Shown here piece by piece: positions 23,154 through 34,653 of a DNA stretch of 64,000 bases. The notes beneath the pieces were generated by a model. The model saw nothing but the letters and a program-made list of their open reading frames with translations, was not told where the DNA came from and searched no databases. A program made the translations under genes and the position numbers. The DNA is from Zanthoxylum bungeanum (lineage: Eukaryota; Streptophyta; Magnoliopsida; Sapindales; Rutaceae), in the NCBI GenBank assembly GCA_019454045.1, contig SKCR01033656.1, positions 303,170 through 367,169 of the forward strand, read 5' to 3'. Position 1 is the stretch's first letter. Each line of letters begins with the position of its first letter.

Positions 23154-24700
23154 ATGAGAAGAAACAAAAGTTGAGAGTTTCATCCGCTTGACCTAGAAAT
23201 CGAAAGAACTCTCAGGCAATTGAGAAGAGAAATACGAGAAGATCAAAAAGCAAAACTCAACATGAATATTTAGGAACCGAAACTTTTGGAAGCAGCACCA
23301 CCAAATCCAATTTGAGATAGAATGATTATGGTGGTTGACTGCTTCATATCTTGTATTATTCTACCACCCCTGCCTACAAACGCCTATGACATCAAGACAT
23401 ACATTCAAATGATATAGAAATTGGTCCAATTTAGGGGAAGTGCAATTGAAGACCCTGATTCTAAAATCAGTAACTTCCTAAAAGTTTGTAGGATATTCAA
23501 CTACGACTGAGGGGCAACAGAGGCAATGCGCCTACGTGTATTTCCATACTCCTTAAGAGATAGAGCTAAAGGCTCGCTTCATTCGCTTCCAGCAGGATCC
23601 ATCACAACTTGGAATGGCCTTGCTACCAAGTTCCTTGAAAAATACATCCCACATCCAGAACAACGAAGTTGAGAAAGGACATCACATCCTTTGTGCAACA
23701 AGATTCTAAATCCCTCTGCGAGGAATAAGAAAGATATAAGGAACTACTTCGAAAATATCTCTATCATGAGATTACAAAGTGGCTACAATTCCAAACTTCC
23801 TATAATGGGATTAGCATAATGATGAAGACAACAGTAAATTCAGCAGCTGGAGGTGTATTAATAGGAAAAATAAGAGAATCAAGGTTGAGATTTAATAGAA
23901 GAAATGGCTAACAACAACTCCTCATGGCCAACAAAGAGAAGTATGTCTCATCGAGTATCAGGGATCCATGAGGTAAGAGTCAACACTGCTGTGAGTGCCA
24001 AGCTAAATCAAATCTGCAAATGTTTGGAGATTTTTAGCATGCAAGCTATGAACAATGGTGGATCTACAAGTACACTATATGGAGGAGGACTAGATGTAGA
24101 GACCTATATTTCACATGAGAGTCTGTAAACTATGTTAGCAATTTCAAAAAATAAGGACACAATCCTTATTCCAACACTTACAGCCCATCATAGAGGAATC
24201 ACCCTAACTATACATGGAACAATAATTCTGGGTATGGACCATATGAAAGGACTAATCCTCCCTCTGGATTTCAACAGCAGAATAAAGGACATGGTATGTA
24301 AAGAAGCCTGGAATAGAAGATTTTCTTGCCGAGATGCAAAAAAAACAAGAAGCCAAATATGATGCTTTGTTTCAAAGTCAAGCAGCACCTTTAAAGACAC
24401 TAGAAAATCAATTGAGACACTGGCCAATGCTCATAGCTATAGACCGCAAGGCTCCATTCCTAGCGAAAAATATCTAAATCCAAGGAGCGGAGGAAAGGAA
24501 CAATGCCAAGCTATCACCTTGAAGAGAAATACTTTAATTGATAAAGATGTTCGAGTCACAGCACATAATGAGGAAATCCGACGAGAAATGAGCATAATGA
24601 AGTGGATCCGAAGACAAATGATAAGGAGACAAGAGAAAGTGATCAAGAAAGATTAATTCCACCACCATATTTTCCATAACGTCTCTAGAAACACAAGTTG
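23154..24700 (+). pseudogene. Athila-like gag
   Basis: Translation from ATG 23154 hits a TGA at codon 7 and more stops later. The stretch 23378-23672 still reads as a Retrotrans_gag domain: GSAIEDPDSKISNFLKVCRI, TEAMRLRVFPYSLRDRAKGS, HSLPAGSITTWNGLATKF and LEKYIPHPEQ. The rest (23690-24700), which includes short open frames at 23904-24128 and 24132-24362, is the C-terminal gag region with no further domain I can name. Confidence 0.82.
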
Positions 24701-24899
24701 GATAAGCAGTTCACTCGATTTCTAAAGATTTCCAAAAAAATTACATATAAACAACCCATTTGTTGAAGCACTAGAGCCGATGCCCAGTTATGCCAAGTTC
24801 AAGAAGGATTTTCTATCCAGAAAATGAAAATTGGGTGATTTCGAAACCGTAACACTTACAAAAGAATATAGTGCCATCATTCATTGAAAGCTCCCTCCA

Positions 24900-25340
24900 A
24901 AACTAAAGGATCCTAACAACTTCACCAGTCCTTGCACTATAGAGAACCATTATTTTGGTAAGGCTTTTGTGATTTGGGTGATAGGATTAACTTGATGCCT
25001 TTATCTATCTACATGAGACTCCATATAAGAGAAGCAAAACCCACTTTAGTCACTCTCCAACTTGCTGATAGAATGCTCACATACCCAAGAGAAGTGGTAG
25101 AAGACGTTCTTGTCAAGGTGGATAAATTCAAGACTTCATTGTGCAAGATATGGAGGAAGATAAAGAGGTACCCATCATCCTTAGTAGACCATTCTTGGCA
25201 ATAGGTCGTACCATCATAGATATGTAGAAGGGAGAGCTAACCATGGGGGTTCAAGACCATGAAGTAACTTTTAATATGTTTAAAGCCCTGAAATTACCCA
25301 ATGATGAAGGAGATAGAGACTGCTTTAGACTTGACACAAT
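24900..25340 (+). pseudogene. Athila-like aspartic protease
   Basis: The segment encodes FGKAF then CDLGDRINLMPLSIYMRLHI, the DLG active-site loop of this lineage with the next residue altered to Asp. LVTLQLADRMLTYPREVVED and VLVKVDKF follow. A frameshift follows the DKF motif, and the piece GELTMGVQDHEVTFNMFKAL at about 25230-25295 continues the domain. It lies between gag and RT, as expected. Confidence 0.85.
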
Positions 25341-25886
25341 AAAAAGTACCATCCAGAACGCATATGCGATGCAATCCTTAACTGAAAAACTTGAAGCATA
25401 CATTACAAATATTTCTTACAAATAGATAAATGAGGAGATTCTGGAATGCATGAACTATCTGGATGCAACCCCTCACTCTAGACTGACAACATGGGTAGAA
25501 ATCTTGGAACTACCAACAAAAAGGCGAGTCAAACCCTCGATAGAAGAACCACCACAACTGGAATTTAAACCACTTCCAAGCCACCTAGGTATGCATATTT
25601 GGAGGACTCTTCAACTTTACCTGTTATTATTACACCTTATCTAATTGTGGTATATGAGGACATATTGTTATGAGTGCTTTGGGAGCACAAAAGAGCTATT
25701 GGCTGGACTATAGTAGATATTTGAGGGATCAGTCTATCATTCTGCATGAATAAAATCCTGATGAATGATGAATATATTATTAAAGTGGAACATCAGTGAA
25801 GGTTGAATCTGAAAATGAAGAAAGTGGTGAAGAAAGAAATCATAAAGTGGTTGGATGCATGTATCATATACCCCATCTATGATAGT
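25341..25886 (+). pseudogene. Protease-RT linker and start of Athila-like RT
   Basis: The frame 25450-25644 (MNYLDATPHS ... PPQLEFKPLPSHL) is the linker that precedes gypsy RT, where PLP.HL is characteristic. The last bases before the insertion encode KEEIIKWLDACIIYPIYDS, the beginning of the RT fingers. The chain then stops at the solo LTR and resumes at 27987. Confidence 0.82.
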
Positions 25887-27986
25887 TGTAGGCACTACAA
25901 TTTTGCACATAAGTCCCGATAATCAGTCTCGTTTAGAGGCATTACCTCTTTAGATTGTGGAAGCCACGGGAAACGGACGTCGGAAGAAAATAGTCAAGAA
26001 TTGACACATTATTGGATTTAATTCGCTGGATTAGCTTCGGGTCGCTTGTTGGACCTCTGTTTCAAAACACATCCTTAGCCCAAAGCCCCGTAAGACACAC
26101 ACCAAGCCCACACACCACTAAGCCCCACACCAAGCCCACTAAATGGACCAAGCCACACGCCCAAACAAGAGCAAGCCATACGCCCATAGCCTTCTTAAAT
26201 AATAAAATAACACATTAAACACATAATCAAGCCAATTCCCTTTCCTAAATTTAAGAAATCCCATGGATGCCTTGCCTAATTAAATCAAATCATATCCCTA
26301 AATAAAAGAGAATAAATCAAATTAAATCAAATCACTTGCTTAATTAAAAGATTTTTTCTTATCACATAATAATTAAAAATAACTCCAATAATTACACAAA
26401 TCCTTTCCTTTTCAAACAAGGATAGCCCCCATCCCTTTGCCTATAAAAAGAAGCCTTTACCACGCATCCAAGATCCTAGTGCATTCACGCCAAAAGTATA
26501 GAAAAAGCCCTCATTGTTGTCCAATAAACCGCCATCAAACCAGTCCATCCATTGCCGTATAATCCCTTCACTGCACTGCCCTCCATTGTCGTACAATACC
26601 CCTACACATTGCCAAAACCGCACGCCATACACCCCCTTAAATCCTCCCTGAAATAGCCGCGTAACTGACCTACTGTCTATCCCTCACTGCACGCCTAAAT
26701 TGTCCCTGAATTGCCTCACAAATCACCGAAAACACCCTTCACTGTATCCCCAAAATAGCCGTATAAAAACCCCCGTAGAAGTAGTCATTCACTGCCGTAA
26801 ATCACCGAAACTGCTCCCCCTCTGCACTACACGTACACAGCCCTTTCAAACTGTCTAGTTTGCCGTATATTTGGCTCCTGAAAATGCCCCAAAACAGCCC
26901 CAAAACTGCACTGAAAACAATCCAAAAATTGCCTCAAAACAATGACAAAAACCGCAACCCAATACCCTTCATAAAAACCTAAAATAGTCCCATACTTTTC
27001 GTAAAACAGTGACCAGAAAATATAGTGAAAATAGCAGTGAAACGGATTGAAAACAGCAGCCCAAACAGCAAAACAGAGAAGGAAAATGTTGAACAAGTAA
27101 ACCGGAAGAGTTGGAGAGCATTAACCCTTCTGACGACCATGTAACGCGCTTTCGAGAGACGATAAAATAGGTTGACCTGAGCGCACCTTCTTTATTTATT
27201 ATCTTTCATAATTATTTATTTTAATACTTTATTACATATGAGAATTATGGATTGGTACATGATGTGATTTCCGGATAAACGAAATATGTGTTCTCTCTTG
27301 TGGTATATTGGATGGAAACCCATACATAAATTTCGTAGCTGAATCCGAATGGACGGTAGTACGGGATACAATGCCACGTACCGCTTGAGAGACACATATG
27401 TTTCATTTCATCCAACCTTGTATTCGAGCATGATTCGGTTGCTAGTTTGTTATCTAGTCTTTAAGTAAGATTTAGTCTAGTATGTTGTTTATTTTTTAAG
27501 TATGATTATGTTATTTTTCTATACATTATTTAGTTCTTTACTTTCGTTAGGAATTTAGTTTATGTTTGCGATTAATTGATTATTCATATATTGTTGCATT
27601 GGATGATTTAACACGCTCGTTGTGTGATACTGTATGTTTGCCGTTATAGTGACTTACTTTTAAAGCATGCGAACTTAGACATAGGATTTACTTTGATGAA
27701 TACGAACTAGATCTAAGTTACCCTTGAGCACATATATATTGCATAGATTCGGTTAATTTATTGCACAAATCATATCATTGCAAGTGACATAAGAAAGGGA
27801 CCATTCCGAACCTAACGGTTTGAGGTCTTCCCTTGCGAGGGGTGAGTGCGGCCTTAAATCATTTTCTCGGTTCATATCGGGTTGCGACTCCATGTTATTT
27901 CTCCCGTTTAGTTCCCCTGCGGGCTATTCCGTACTCCCAACTTGGCCGCGATCCTAGAACAGCGTCACCAATTTCTGTGTCATACA
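25887..27986 (+). mobile_element. Solo LTR, family D copy 2 (2,100 bp) inside RT
   Basis: It begins TGTAGGCACTACAATTTTGC and ends GTGTCATACA. Flanks are ATAGT (25882-25886) and ATAGC (27987-27991), a duplication with one mismatch. Removing it joins YPIYDS to YWVSPIQCVPKK, restoring the RT reading. A TATA-like CCTATAAAAAGAAG occurs near 26441. It is homologous to 19223-21250. Confidence 0.9.
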
Positions 27987-28640
27987 ATAGCTATTGGGTA
28001 AGCCCTATACAGTGTGTGCCTAAGAAAAAATGAATGACTCTAATCACCAATAAGAAAAATAATCTAATTTCGACAAGAATAGTGACATGATGGAGAGTGT
28101 GTACGGATTAAAAGAAGCTGAATAAATCCATATGGAAAGATCATTTCCCACTTCCATTCATTTATCATATGTTGGATAGACTAGCGGGACATGATTACTT
28201 ATGTTTCCTAGATGGGCATTCATGGTACAATCAGATAGTCATTACTCTAGAAAACCAAGAGAAAAGTACATTTACGTGCCCGTATAGTGATACATGATGG
28301 CCGTCTTTTCAAATATGATAGAATAAAGCATGGAAGTCTTCCTAGATGAATTCTCAGTGTTTGGGGACTCTTTCGACCACTATTTATAGAATTTGAGAAA
28401 TGTACTAAAACGATGTGAAGACACTAATCTGGTACTAAATTGGGAGAAATGCCATTTCATGGTGCATGAAAGCATCTTATTGGGATATCAGATCTCACAG
28501 AGGTAGATAAAGCAAAGATTGAGACAATAGAGAAATTACCTCCACCATCATTCGTCAAAGGGATTCGAAGTTTTCTTAGGCATGCAGGGTTCTACTAAAG
28601 ATTCATCAAGGAATTCTAAAAGATTGCCAAACCATTGTAC
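27987..28640 (+). pseudogene. Athila-like reverse transcriptase, remainder
   Basis: Starts with SYWVSPIQCVPKKK and continues with phase shifts and stops. Recognisable RT pieces include FPLPFI..MLDRLAGHDYL-like sequence at 28145-28205, a CPY-type segment near 28275, VFLDEFSVFGDSF at about 28335, NLVLNWEKCHFMVHE, and FVKGIRSFLRHAGF at about 28550. The active-site box is changed to VFLDE. Too many breaks to be functional. Confidence 0.8.
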
Positions 28641-29140
28641 AACCTACTAGAGAAAGAGGTGTCTTTCTATTTCACCAAAGAATGCCACCATGCTTATGAG
28701 ATCTTGAAACATAAGTTGGTCTCTACTCCCATTATAGTAGTGCCAGATTGGACACTTCCCTTTGAAGTAATGTGTGATGTAAGTGATTTTATAGTGGGTG
28801 TAGTCTTGAGGCAGCCAAAGGAGAAAATTTTTATTACCATTTATTACGCCAACAAGACCTTGAACGAGGCATAACTCAACTTCACAACAACTGAAAAGGA
28901 GTTGATGATAGTAGTGTTTGCCTTTAATAAGTTCCAATCTTATTTGCTAGGTCTAAAGGTGATAGTCTACACAGATCATTCAACTATTAATTAACTAATA
29001 GCGAAGAAGGATGCCAATCCAAGACTAATCTGTGGGGTGCTGCTACTGCAAGAATTTGATTTGGAGATCTGAGATAGGAATAGGACAAAAAATAAAGTTG
29101 CAGATCACTTATCGAGACATGAAAATGGGGGTACAATTGG
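28641..29140 (+). pseudogene. Athila-like RNase H
   Basis: The frame beginning MYNLLEKEVSFYFTKECHHA includes APLIV-equivalent TPIIVVPDWTLPFEVMCDVS (catalytic Asp), VGVVLRQPKEK, ITIYYANKTLNEA, then after a stop TTEKELMIVVFAFNKFQSYL with Glu, and VIVYTDHSTIN. NKVADHLSRHENG marks the end. In-frame stops fall after NEA and after DHSTIN. Confidence 0.85.
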
Positions 29141-29149
29141 TAATGAGGA

Positions 29150-30490
29150 GAAAATAAATGAGACATTCCCAGATGACCAACTGTTCACCACCATGCATGA
29201 AGAAGTCTTGTGGTATGCTGACTATGTGAACTCTATTGTATCAGAAAAATGGCCACTAGAATAGACACATCAGTAAATGAAGAAATTCTTCACTGAAGTC
29301 AAGCACTACATCTGGAATGAACCCTATATTTTCAAATGATATGTTGATCAGTTATTACAGCGTTGTTTACCTCAAGAGGAGATTGATAGCGTCCTCCATC
29401 ACTATCATTCCTCTGCATATGGCGGACACTTCAGTGGAGACAATACCATAGCTAAAATGCTGCAATCAGGTTTATTTTGGCCCACTTTATTTAAAGATGC
29501 TCATATACTTGTTCTTCATTTTAACAGGTACCAAAGGACAGGTAATATCTCTAGAAGGAATGAAGGACCTCTCTAAAGCATTCTAGAAGTTGAATTATTT
29601 GATGTTTAGGGATCGAATTCATGGGACCATTTGTTCTATCATAAAGAAACTTCTACATTCTGGTTGAAGTAGATTACGTCTCCAAGTAGGTGGAAGAAAC
29701 AACATTGCTATTTAATGACTCCAAAGTGGTATTAAAATTCCTTAAGAAAAATAATTCACTCGCTTTGGAACCCCTCAAGCAATCATCAGTGATGGTGGCA
29801 TATATTTCTGCAACAAGTACTTCGATGCACTTCTAGCTAAATATTGAGTTACTCAAAAAGTTTTCATCCACAAACAAGTGATCAGGTCAAAGTCTCTAAT
29901 GGAGAAATCAAAAGAATCCTGGAGCGCTCTGTTAGTTCAATAAGGAAAGATTGGTCCATAAAATTGGATGATACATTGTGGGCCTACCGAACAGCTTATA
30001 AGACGCCCATTGGAATGTCCCCATATCGAATAATGTTGAAAAGACATGCCATTTGCTTGTGGAGCTTGAGCATAAAGCATACTGGGTATTATCAAAGTTG
30101 AATTTTGATCTTCAAGCAATGGGGGAGAAACAGCTATTCGAATTGAATGAATTAGAAGAATTCGGCCTGATTACGTATGAAAATTCCAAAATATACAAGG
30201 AAAAGACCAAGACATGACATGATCAGAAAATAGTGCACAAATAATTGGAACCAGGGCAGCATGTTTTATTATATAACTCAAGGCTAAAAAAATTTTCTTG
30301 GCAAGCTGAAATCACGGTGGTTAGGTCTATTTGTCATCACCCAAGTGTCACCATATGGAGCTGTTGAGCTACGTGACCTCAATTCTAACAACACATTCAA
30401 GGTCAACTGTCAACACGATAAGCACTATTGGGGAGAACCCATTGACCGTCAAAAAGAAATTTTCACACTAGCTAATCCAGTCTAGCATTT
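29150..30490 (+). pseudogene. Athila-like integrase
   Basis: The zinc-binding region reads HHYHSSAYGGHFSGDNTIAK ... FNRYQRTGNISRRNE. The two expected Cys are no longer visible. The core is broken around 29600-29860. The frame 29844-30101 holds [40 protein letters not shown] and [11 protein letters not shown], the catalytic-Glu end of the core. The C-terminal tail continues to about 30480. Confidence 0.85.
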
Positions 30491-31403
30491 TACGCAGTCA
30501 CGTCTTACTGAAGATGTTAAACTTAGCGCTAACGAGGAGACAACCCATGTAAATTTTTTATTTTTTTAAAAAATTATTTTAATTATATTTACTGTATGAT
30601 TTAATGAGTGTTGATAAATTTGTATGTTGTTTTTTTTTATGAAAAATCACCAATGAAGTAATTAAGGCAGAGCAAGCCAATCCACCAAGTGTAGGCCCGA
30701 GCATCGCGACTCGGTAATTATGTATCGTGACTCGGTAATTATGCATCACGATGCGCTGCAAAATAGAAATGAGGCAGTATTTAAGGCTTGTGTGTCACGA
30801 TGTAAACTGCGATTCATAGAGACGCAAGGACACACTCATCGAGACATCAATGATTGCATCGTAACACGAACGAGGCAAAACCTGACCACTCTTAAAGCCT
30901 TGTGCATTGCGACTCACCAAACTGTCACGTCGCGAAATATCAACATGCACGTCACGATACAGAGACAGAGCAAAGCCACTAGAATCTTACGCGTCACGAC
31001 ATAAAAATATTTTGTATCATGATGCGGTAATCTAACACAAAAGCCCCCAATTTTAGGGTTGCGTGTCACAATGCTCGCCCGATTTCAGTTCTTAAAACTA
31101 GTAATCCAAACACATTATCTCATAAAACACTTCATTTTTCTCTCATCTTATTCATAAATCACCATCATTCGGGTATTTATACTCTCAGTTCGTGTGCATC
31201 TATGGTTCACCTCCCCTTTTTTTCATTTTGATTACTATTGTTTTTGTGAGTATTTTGTGTGGAAGTTGTATTACTTGTGAAGTTTTGGGGACGTAGTAAG
31301 TGGTTAGAAGTTTTGAAGTGCTTGCTTAGTATAACGTAGGGTGATAATTTGGTAAAAGACTCAAAAATATAGGATACTCTGCCAAATTTTTATTGAAATC
31401 CAA
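30491..31403. other. Region between integrase and env-like ORF, rich in TCGCGAC-type motifs
   Basis: No protein recognised. Between 30690 and 31075 there are repeated variants of CGTCGCGACG (for example CATCGCGACTCGG, TATCGTGACTCGG, CATCACGATGCG, GTGTCACGATG, GCGTCACGAC), most degraded by C-to-T or G-to-A changes at CpG. The short frame 30720-31004 is an accident of these repeats. Confidence 0.5.
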
Positions 31404-31747
31404 ATGGTAGCAAATAGATCCTGTAGTAAAGTGGCCACGACTCCATCATATGACACGGAGAAATTCAAGCCGGCGGCCACCAAAAAGCGTTATGAGAGGG
31501 GAATGAGGCAAAATCCCTACTATTCAAATAAGATTTAAAATTAACCCTGGATAATTTCCCCAAATTGATTCAATTTTCACCGCACAGCAGTGGCAAAAGC
31601 TCTGCAGGAAGTGTACATCAGCAACTATTCCTGTGGTGAGGGAATTCTACGCAAATTCATATGAGTATGCAGCATATCAGGTGATGGTTTATGGCTAATC
31701 AGTTTCATTTTTTCGATCCACGATCAACCGGTATTATGTGTTGCTGG
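31404..31747 (+). pseudogene. Athila-type env-like ORF, 5' part
   Basis: ATG at 31404 opens 45 codons including ATTPSYDTEKFKPAATKKRY. After a shift come AQQWQKLC and VVREFYANSYEYAAYQVMVY and STINRYYV. This layout (a YDTEKF start, then a PVVREFYAN motif, then a TINRLY-like box) is that of the additional ORF downstream of pol in Athila elements, often labelled putative plant transposon protein. Its cellular role is unknown. The frame is cut at 31747 by a gypsy insertion and resumes at 46653. Confidence 0.7.
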
Positions 31748-33385
31748 TGTAACGACCAATAGTTTTTACTACTACCTATGACCATATTATTACATACGAG
31801 GTAAAGGAACGTAAAATAAATCATGTTGGCGTTTTCCGGACGTCGAGACGAAGCAGTAAACTAAATTCTAGGCATCGTGCGTCGCGACGCGTGATCCTTC
31901 CTACGTCACGACGTGAGGCCAGAATGTTACCCAATTAGTTTCAACCCCCCCCCCCCCCAGTTTTCCCTGACACATTAGAAACCACCCAGGGATTTGTATC
32001 AATTAATACACACGTCATATATCGAATTATGAATATCTTAAGCCATGAATTATATAGTAATCAGATGAATCCTTAAAGAAATCAAGGTTATTTCACTAGA
32101 TTGATTCTAATCGAATTCCGATCATAGATTATTCGCAGGAACTGTAATGCCCTTCGATCAAGAACCCATTGCCAGCCAAATTTATCACTGTGAGTGGACA
32201 CCTTCTCTTTCACTTGATTTTTAGTTCATATTTTATTAAATCAGACTTACTTTCCAGTAATTATGGCGTTAGCCAAGTTTTTTTTTATATCATACATGAT
32301 TTATAATGATTTGAGAAGTTTTTATGGAAAACAGATGTTTTAGTTTGAGTCTTATATATTTTGAGAACATGTTTTATATTTTGCGGGGCATGAGGTAAAA
32401 ACTCACCCTAGTATGTAACTATTACAGAGATACAGTTGGAATTGAAGGATACAGAGAGCATGTGCACATGTTGAGGACTGAGGGGACGCTATCAGATCCT
32501 CCAGATAGGCTAGGGGGACGGCGATACGTAACACCCCTAGACCCTAGTTTGAGCTTGGGTGGTAGCATAGATCCGCACCCCCAGCTCCAGTTTGTGGATT
32601 AGGGGTTGGCGATACGTAACGCCCGAAGACTACCAGTTTCTAAGATAGTAGTGGCATGCTTTGGGGGATGGCGATACGTAACGCCCCAGAGTCATGGATT
32701 TGCATTGCTGGCTCTAGTTAGGCGTATTGGGGGACGGCGATACGTAACGCTCTCATACGTCCAGATTTTCAGACAGAGATATTGATTTCTGAAAAGCTTT
32801 CAGTTTTTAGAGATTTAATACACAGATTTTAGAATCCATATTTTTAGCATATAGTTTTCAAAAACCATAATTTCGAAAGTAGTTTTCATAAAGATAAAAA
32901 TTTCAGAACAAGTTTTCATATAAGGATGTTTTTATTGAAAACTATGGTTTTGAAATCAAGCTTTTATTTCAGTTTTCAGTTTTAGTCCACTCACTTATAT
33001 CGTACGACAATCTAACCCCCCCACTTCTAGTATTTGTTTTGTAGGGATTCTAGGAGGACACGCTAAGGAGGATGGATACTGATGCAGTCACCAGGGATGG
33101 AGTCCACAACATTGAGTCATATAGCATGAGAGTCTAGTCAGTGACAAGTAAAAGTTTCTTGTATACACTAGTGTAGTGTGAGTCCTTATGAGCATATGTT
33201 AATGTATGTAAAGTAAAGTATTATGAGTACAAAGATATGAGAAGTAAAAGTATTTTTAAATGAGTTATGGTTTACATGTATAATATTGCATCTGAACAGT
33301 TTATAGCACAATTAAAGAGTCAGAGGCTTATTGGGTTAGCATCGCTATCCTCTATCGGTAACATCTTCAGATAGGGGATGTTACA
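31748..33385 (+). mobile_element. 5' LTR of gypsy element 4 (1,638 bp)
   Basis: It begins TGTAACGACCAATAGTTTTT and ends GGGGATGTTACA. It is shorter than its partner by about 550 bp, missing the segment matching roughly 44550-45170. It contains a C-tract at about 31947-31960, a CGTCGCGACG/CGTCACGACG pair at 31866-31912, and four ATACGTAACGCC motifs at 32520-32751. Confidence 0.88.
32520..32751. promoter_or_regulatory. Four GGCGATACGTAACGCC near-palindromes in the LTR
   Basis: Copies at 32520, 32608, 32670 and 32736 are spaced 60-90 bp apart, each mostly preceded by GGGGGA. Each has a TACGTA core (the A-box type of ACGT element bound by plant bZIP factors) inside GGCG...CGCC arms. The partner LTR has matching copies at 45825-46056. 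The regulatory role is an inference from repetition and symmetry. Confidence 0.45.
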
Positions 33386-33389
33386 AAGA

Positions 33390-33401
33390 TGGTATCAGAG
33401 C
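33390..33401 (+). other. Primer-binding site of gypsy element 4
   Basis: An exact TGGTATCAGAGC four bases after the LTR end, complementary to the 3' end of initiator tRNA-Met. Confidence 0.9.
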
Positions 33402-34648
33402 ACGAACTAGGGAGTCAGTGACTACAGTGGGCAGAGTGCTGGGGCCTTGTATACGTAGTATGTCCTGGATACCCATATATGAGGCACTACCTCTCAAGTA
33501 TCCGATCCTCGAGTGCATCCTCAAAGCTTCATAAATAGGTTAGTAAGTATTCATATATCCTCCAAATTTTTTTCCCCTCTCAAAATAAAAATCATTCCAT
33601 AATCATCTTTGATCATTTCCCAAGTTCAGTGTGAGTTGGGGAACCCGATAGTAAATTCCAAGGAAAGTTATTCTAGAGAGCAAAAGAGGAAAAAGGAAAT
33701 TAGAAGAAAAGATACTTAGAACCTTGAACCAGTTAGAGACAGAGATATGTAAAGATAGAGTGAAACAGAAAAGCTTAAGGATATCCACCCAAGAAAGTAG
33801 AAAGAGAAAGAAAATGCTAGAAAAGAAGAAGGATAAAGTAGATGATATGAAACCAGGACATTAAGTAAAATACAAGAACCCATGGCAGTTAGAGAAAGTA
33901 ACGAAATCCCCAACAAGTATTAGAGTTGCCTAGCAGACTTAAGATTTCATTCCTACTCAAGAAATCATTCCAAAAAAAATCCAATAGTCTTTGAAATCTT
34001 CTTATAGGGGACGGATATCCCCGAGGAACAAAGATTAGCCAAACTACAAATTGAAAGTAAGAAATCCAGGTAGTCTTGAGAGCCCCAATGGATTTAGATG
34101 CCAAAAAGGATTCTAGATACCCAAACTCTGACTCTGATTCCTAAGTAAGAAGTATAAATGGCTAGTTACCTTATTCCCAGTGAATTTGATGAAGATAGAA
34201 CCCTGTACTATCTAGCCTTTGATACCCTCCAACGACACCAGATAAGGGAGTTACTCTGATAGAACGTATCTCATAGGCATAGATTAATATAAGAGATTTG
34301 ACAAAGAGATCACCTAGAAACTTGGAAGGCAAATCAACCCAAAGTCAGTAGAGATCCACGAGTGTATACATGAATAGATCCGTGAGAATAAATAGGTTTT
34401 AAAATGGCCAAAGTAGCAGTATGATTAGTAAAGCAGAGAGCCATAATCGAAACTTACAGTAAGGATAAAGAATGAGAGTTTAGGAAACAAATTAAGATAT
34501 AAGAGGTAGATACAGATAAATAAATACAAATAAGAAATGATAGAAACTATAGTAATATGAATCAGAGACATGAAGTTAAGTAACAAAGGATAATATCAAA
34601 ACCTGCAGTAAAGATGAATGTTGTATGATACAAAAATTCCTCCAAGTT
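33402..34648 (+). other. Gypsy element 4 interior, left part, no readable domain
   Basis: A-rich, purine-skewed plus strand. I find no gag or protease motif and every frame is short. The minus-strand frames 33603-33788, 33716-33916 and 33889-34104 are products of the skew, rich in Phe, Leu and Ser. Confidence 0.5.
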
Positions 34649-34653
34649 GACCA

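Noticed and set aside
30720..31004. 94-codon plus-strand ORF in the TCGCGAC-rich region
   Set aside because: Its residues (repeated RHD/VTRT-like strings) come from the motif repeats. No homology pattern.
33390..33401. Possible tRNA gene fragments (initiator Met)
   Set aside because: These 12-base matches are primer-binding sites beside LTRs. No cloverleaf sequence surrounds any of them.
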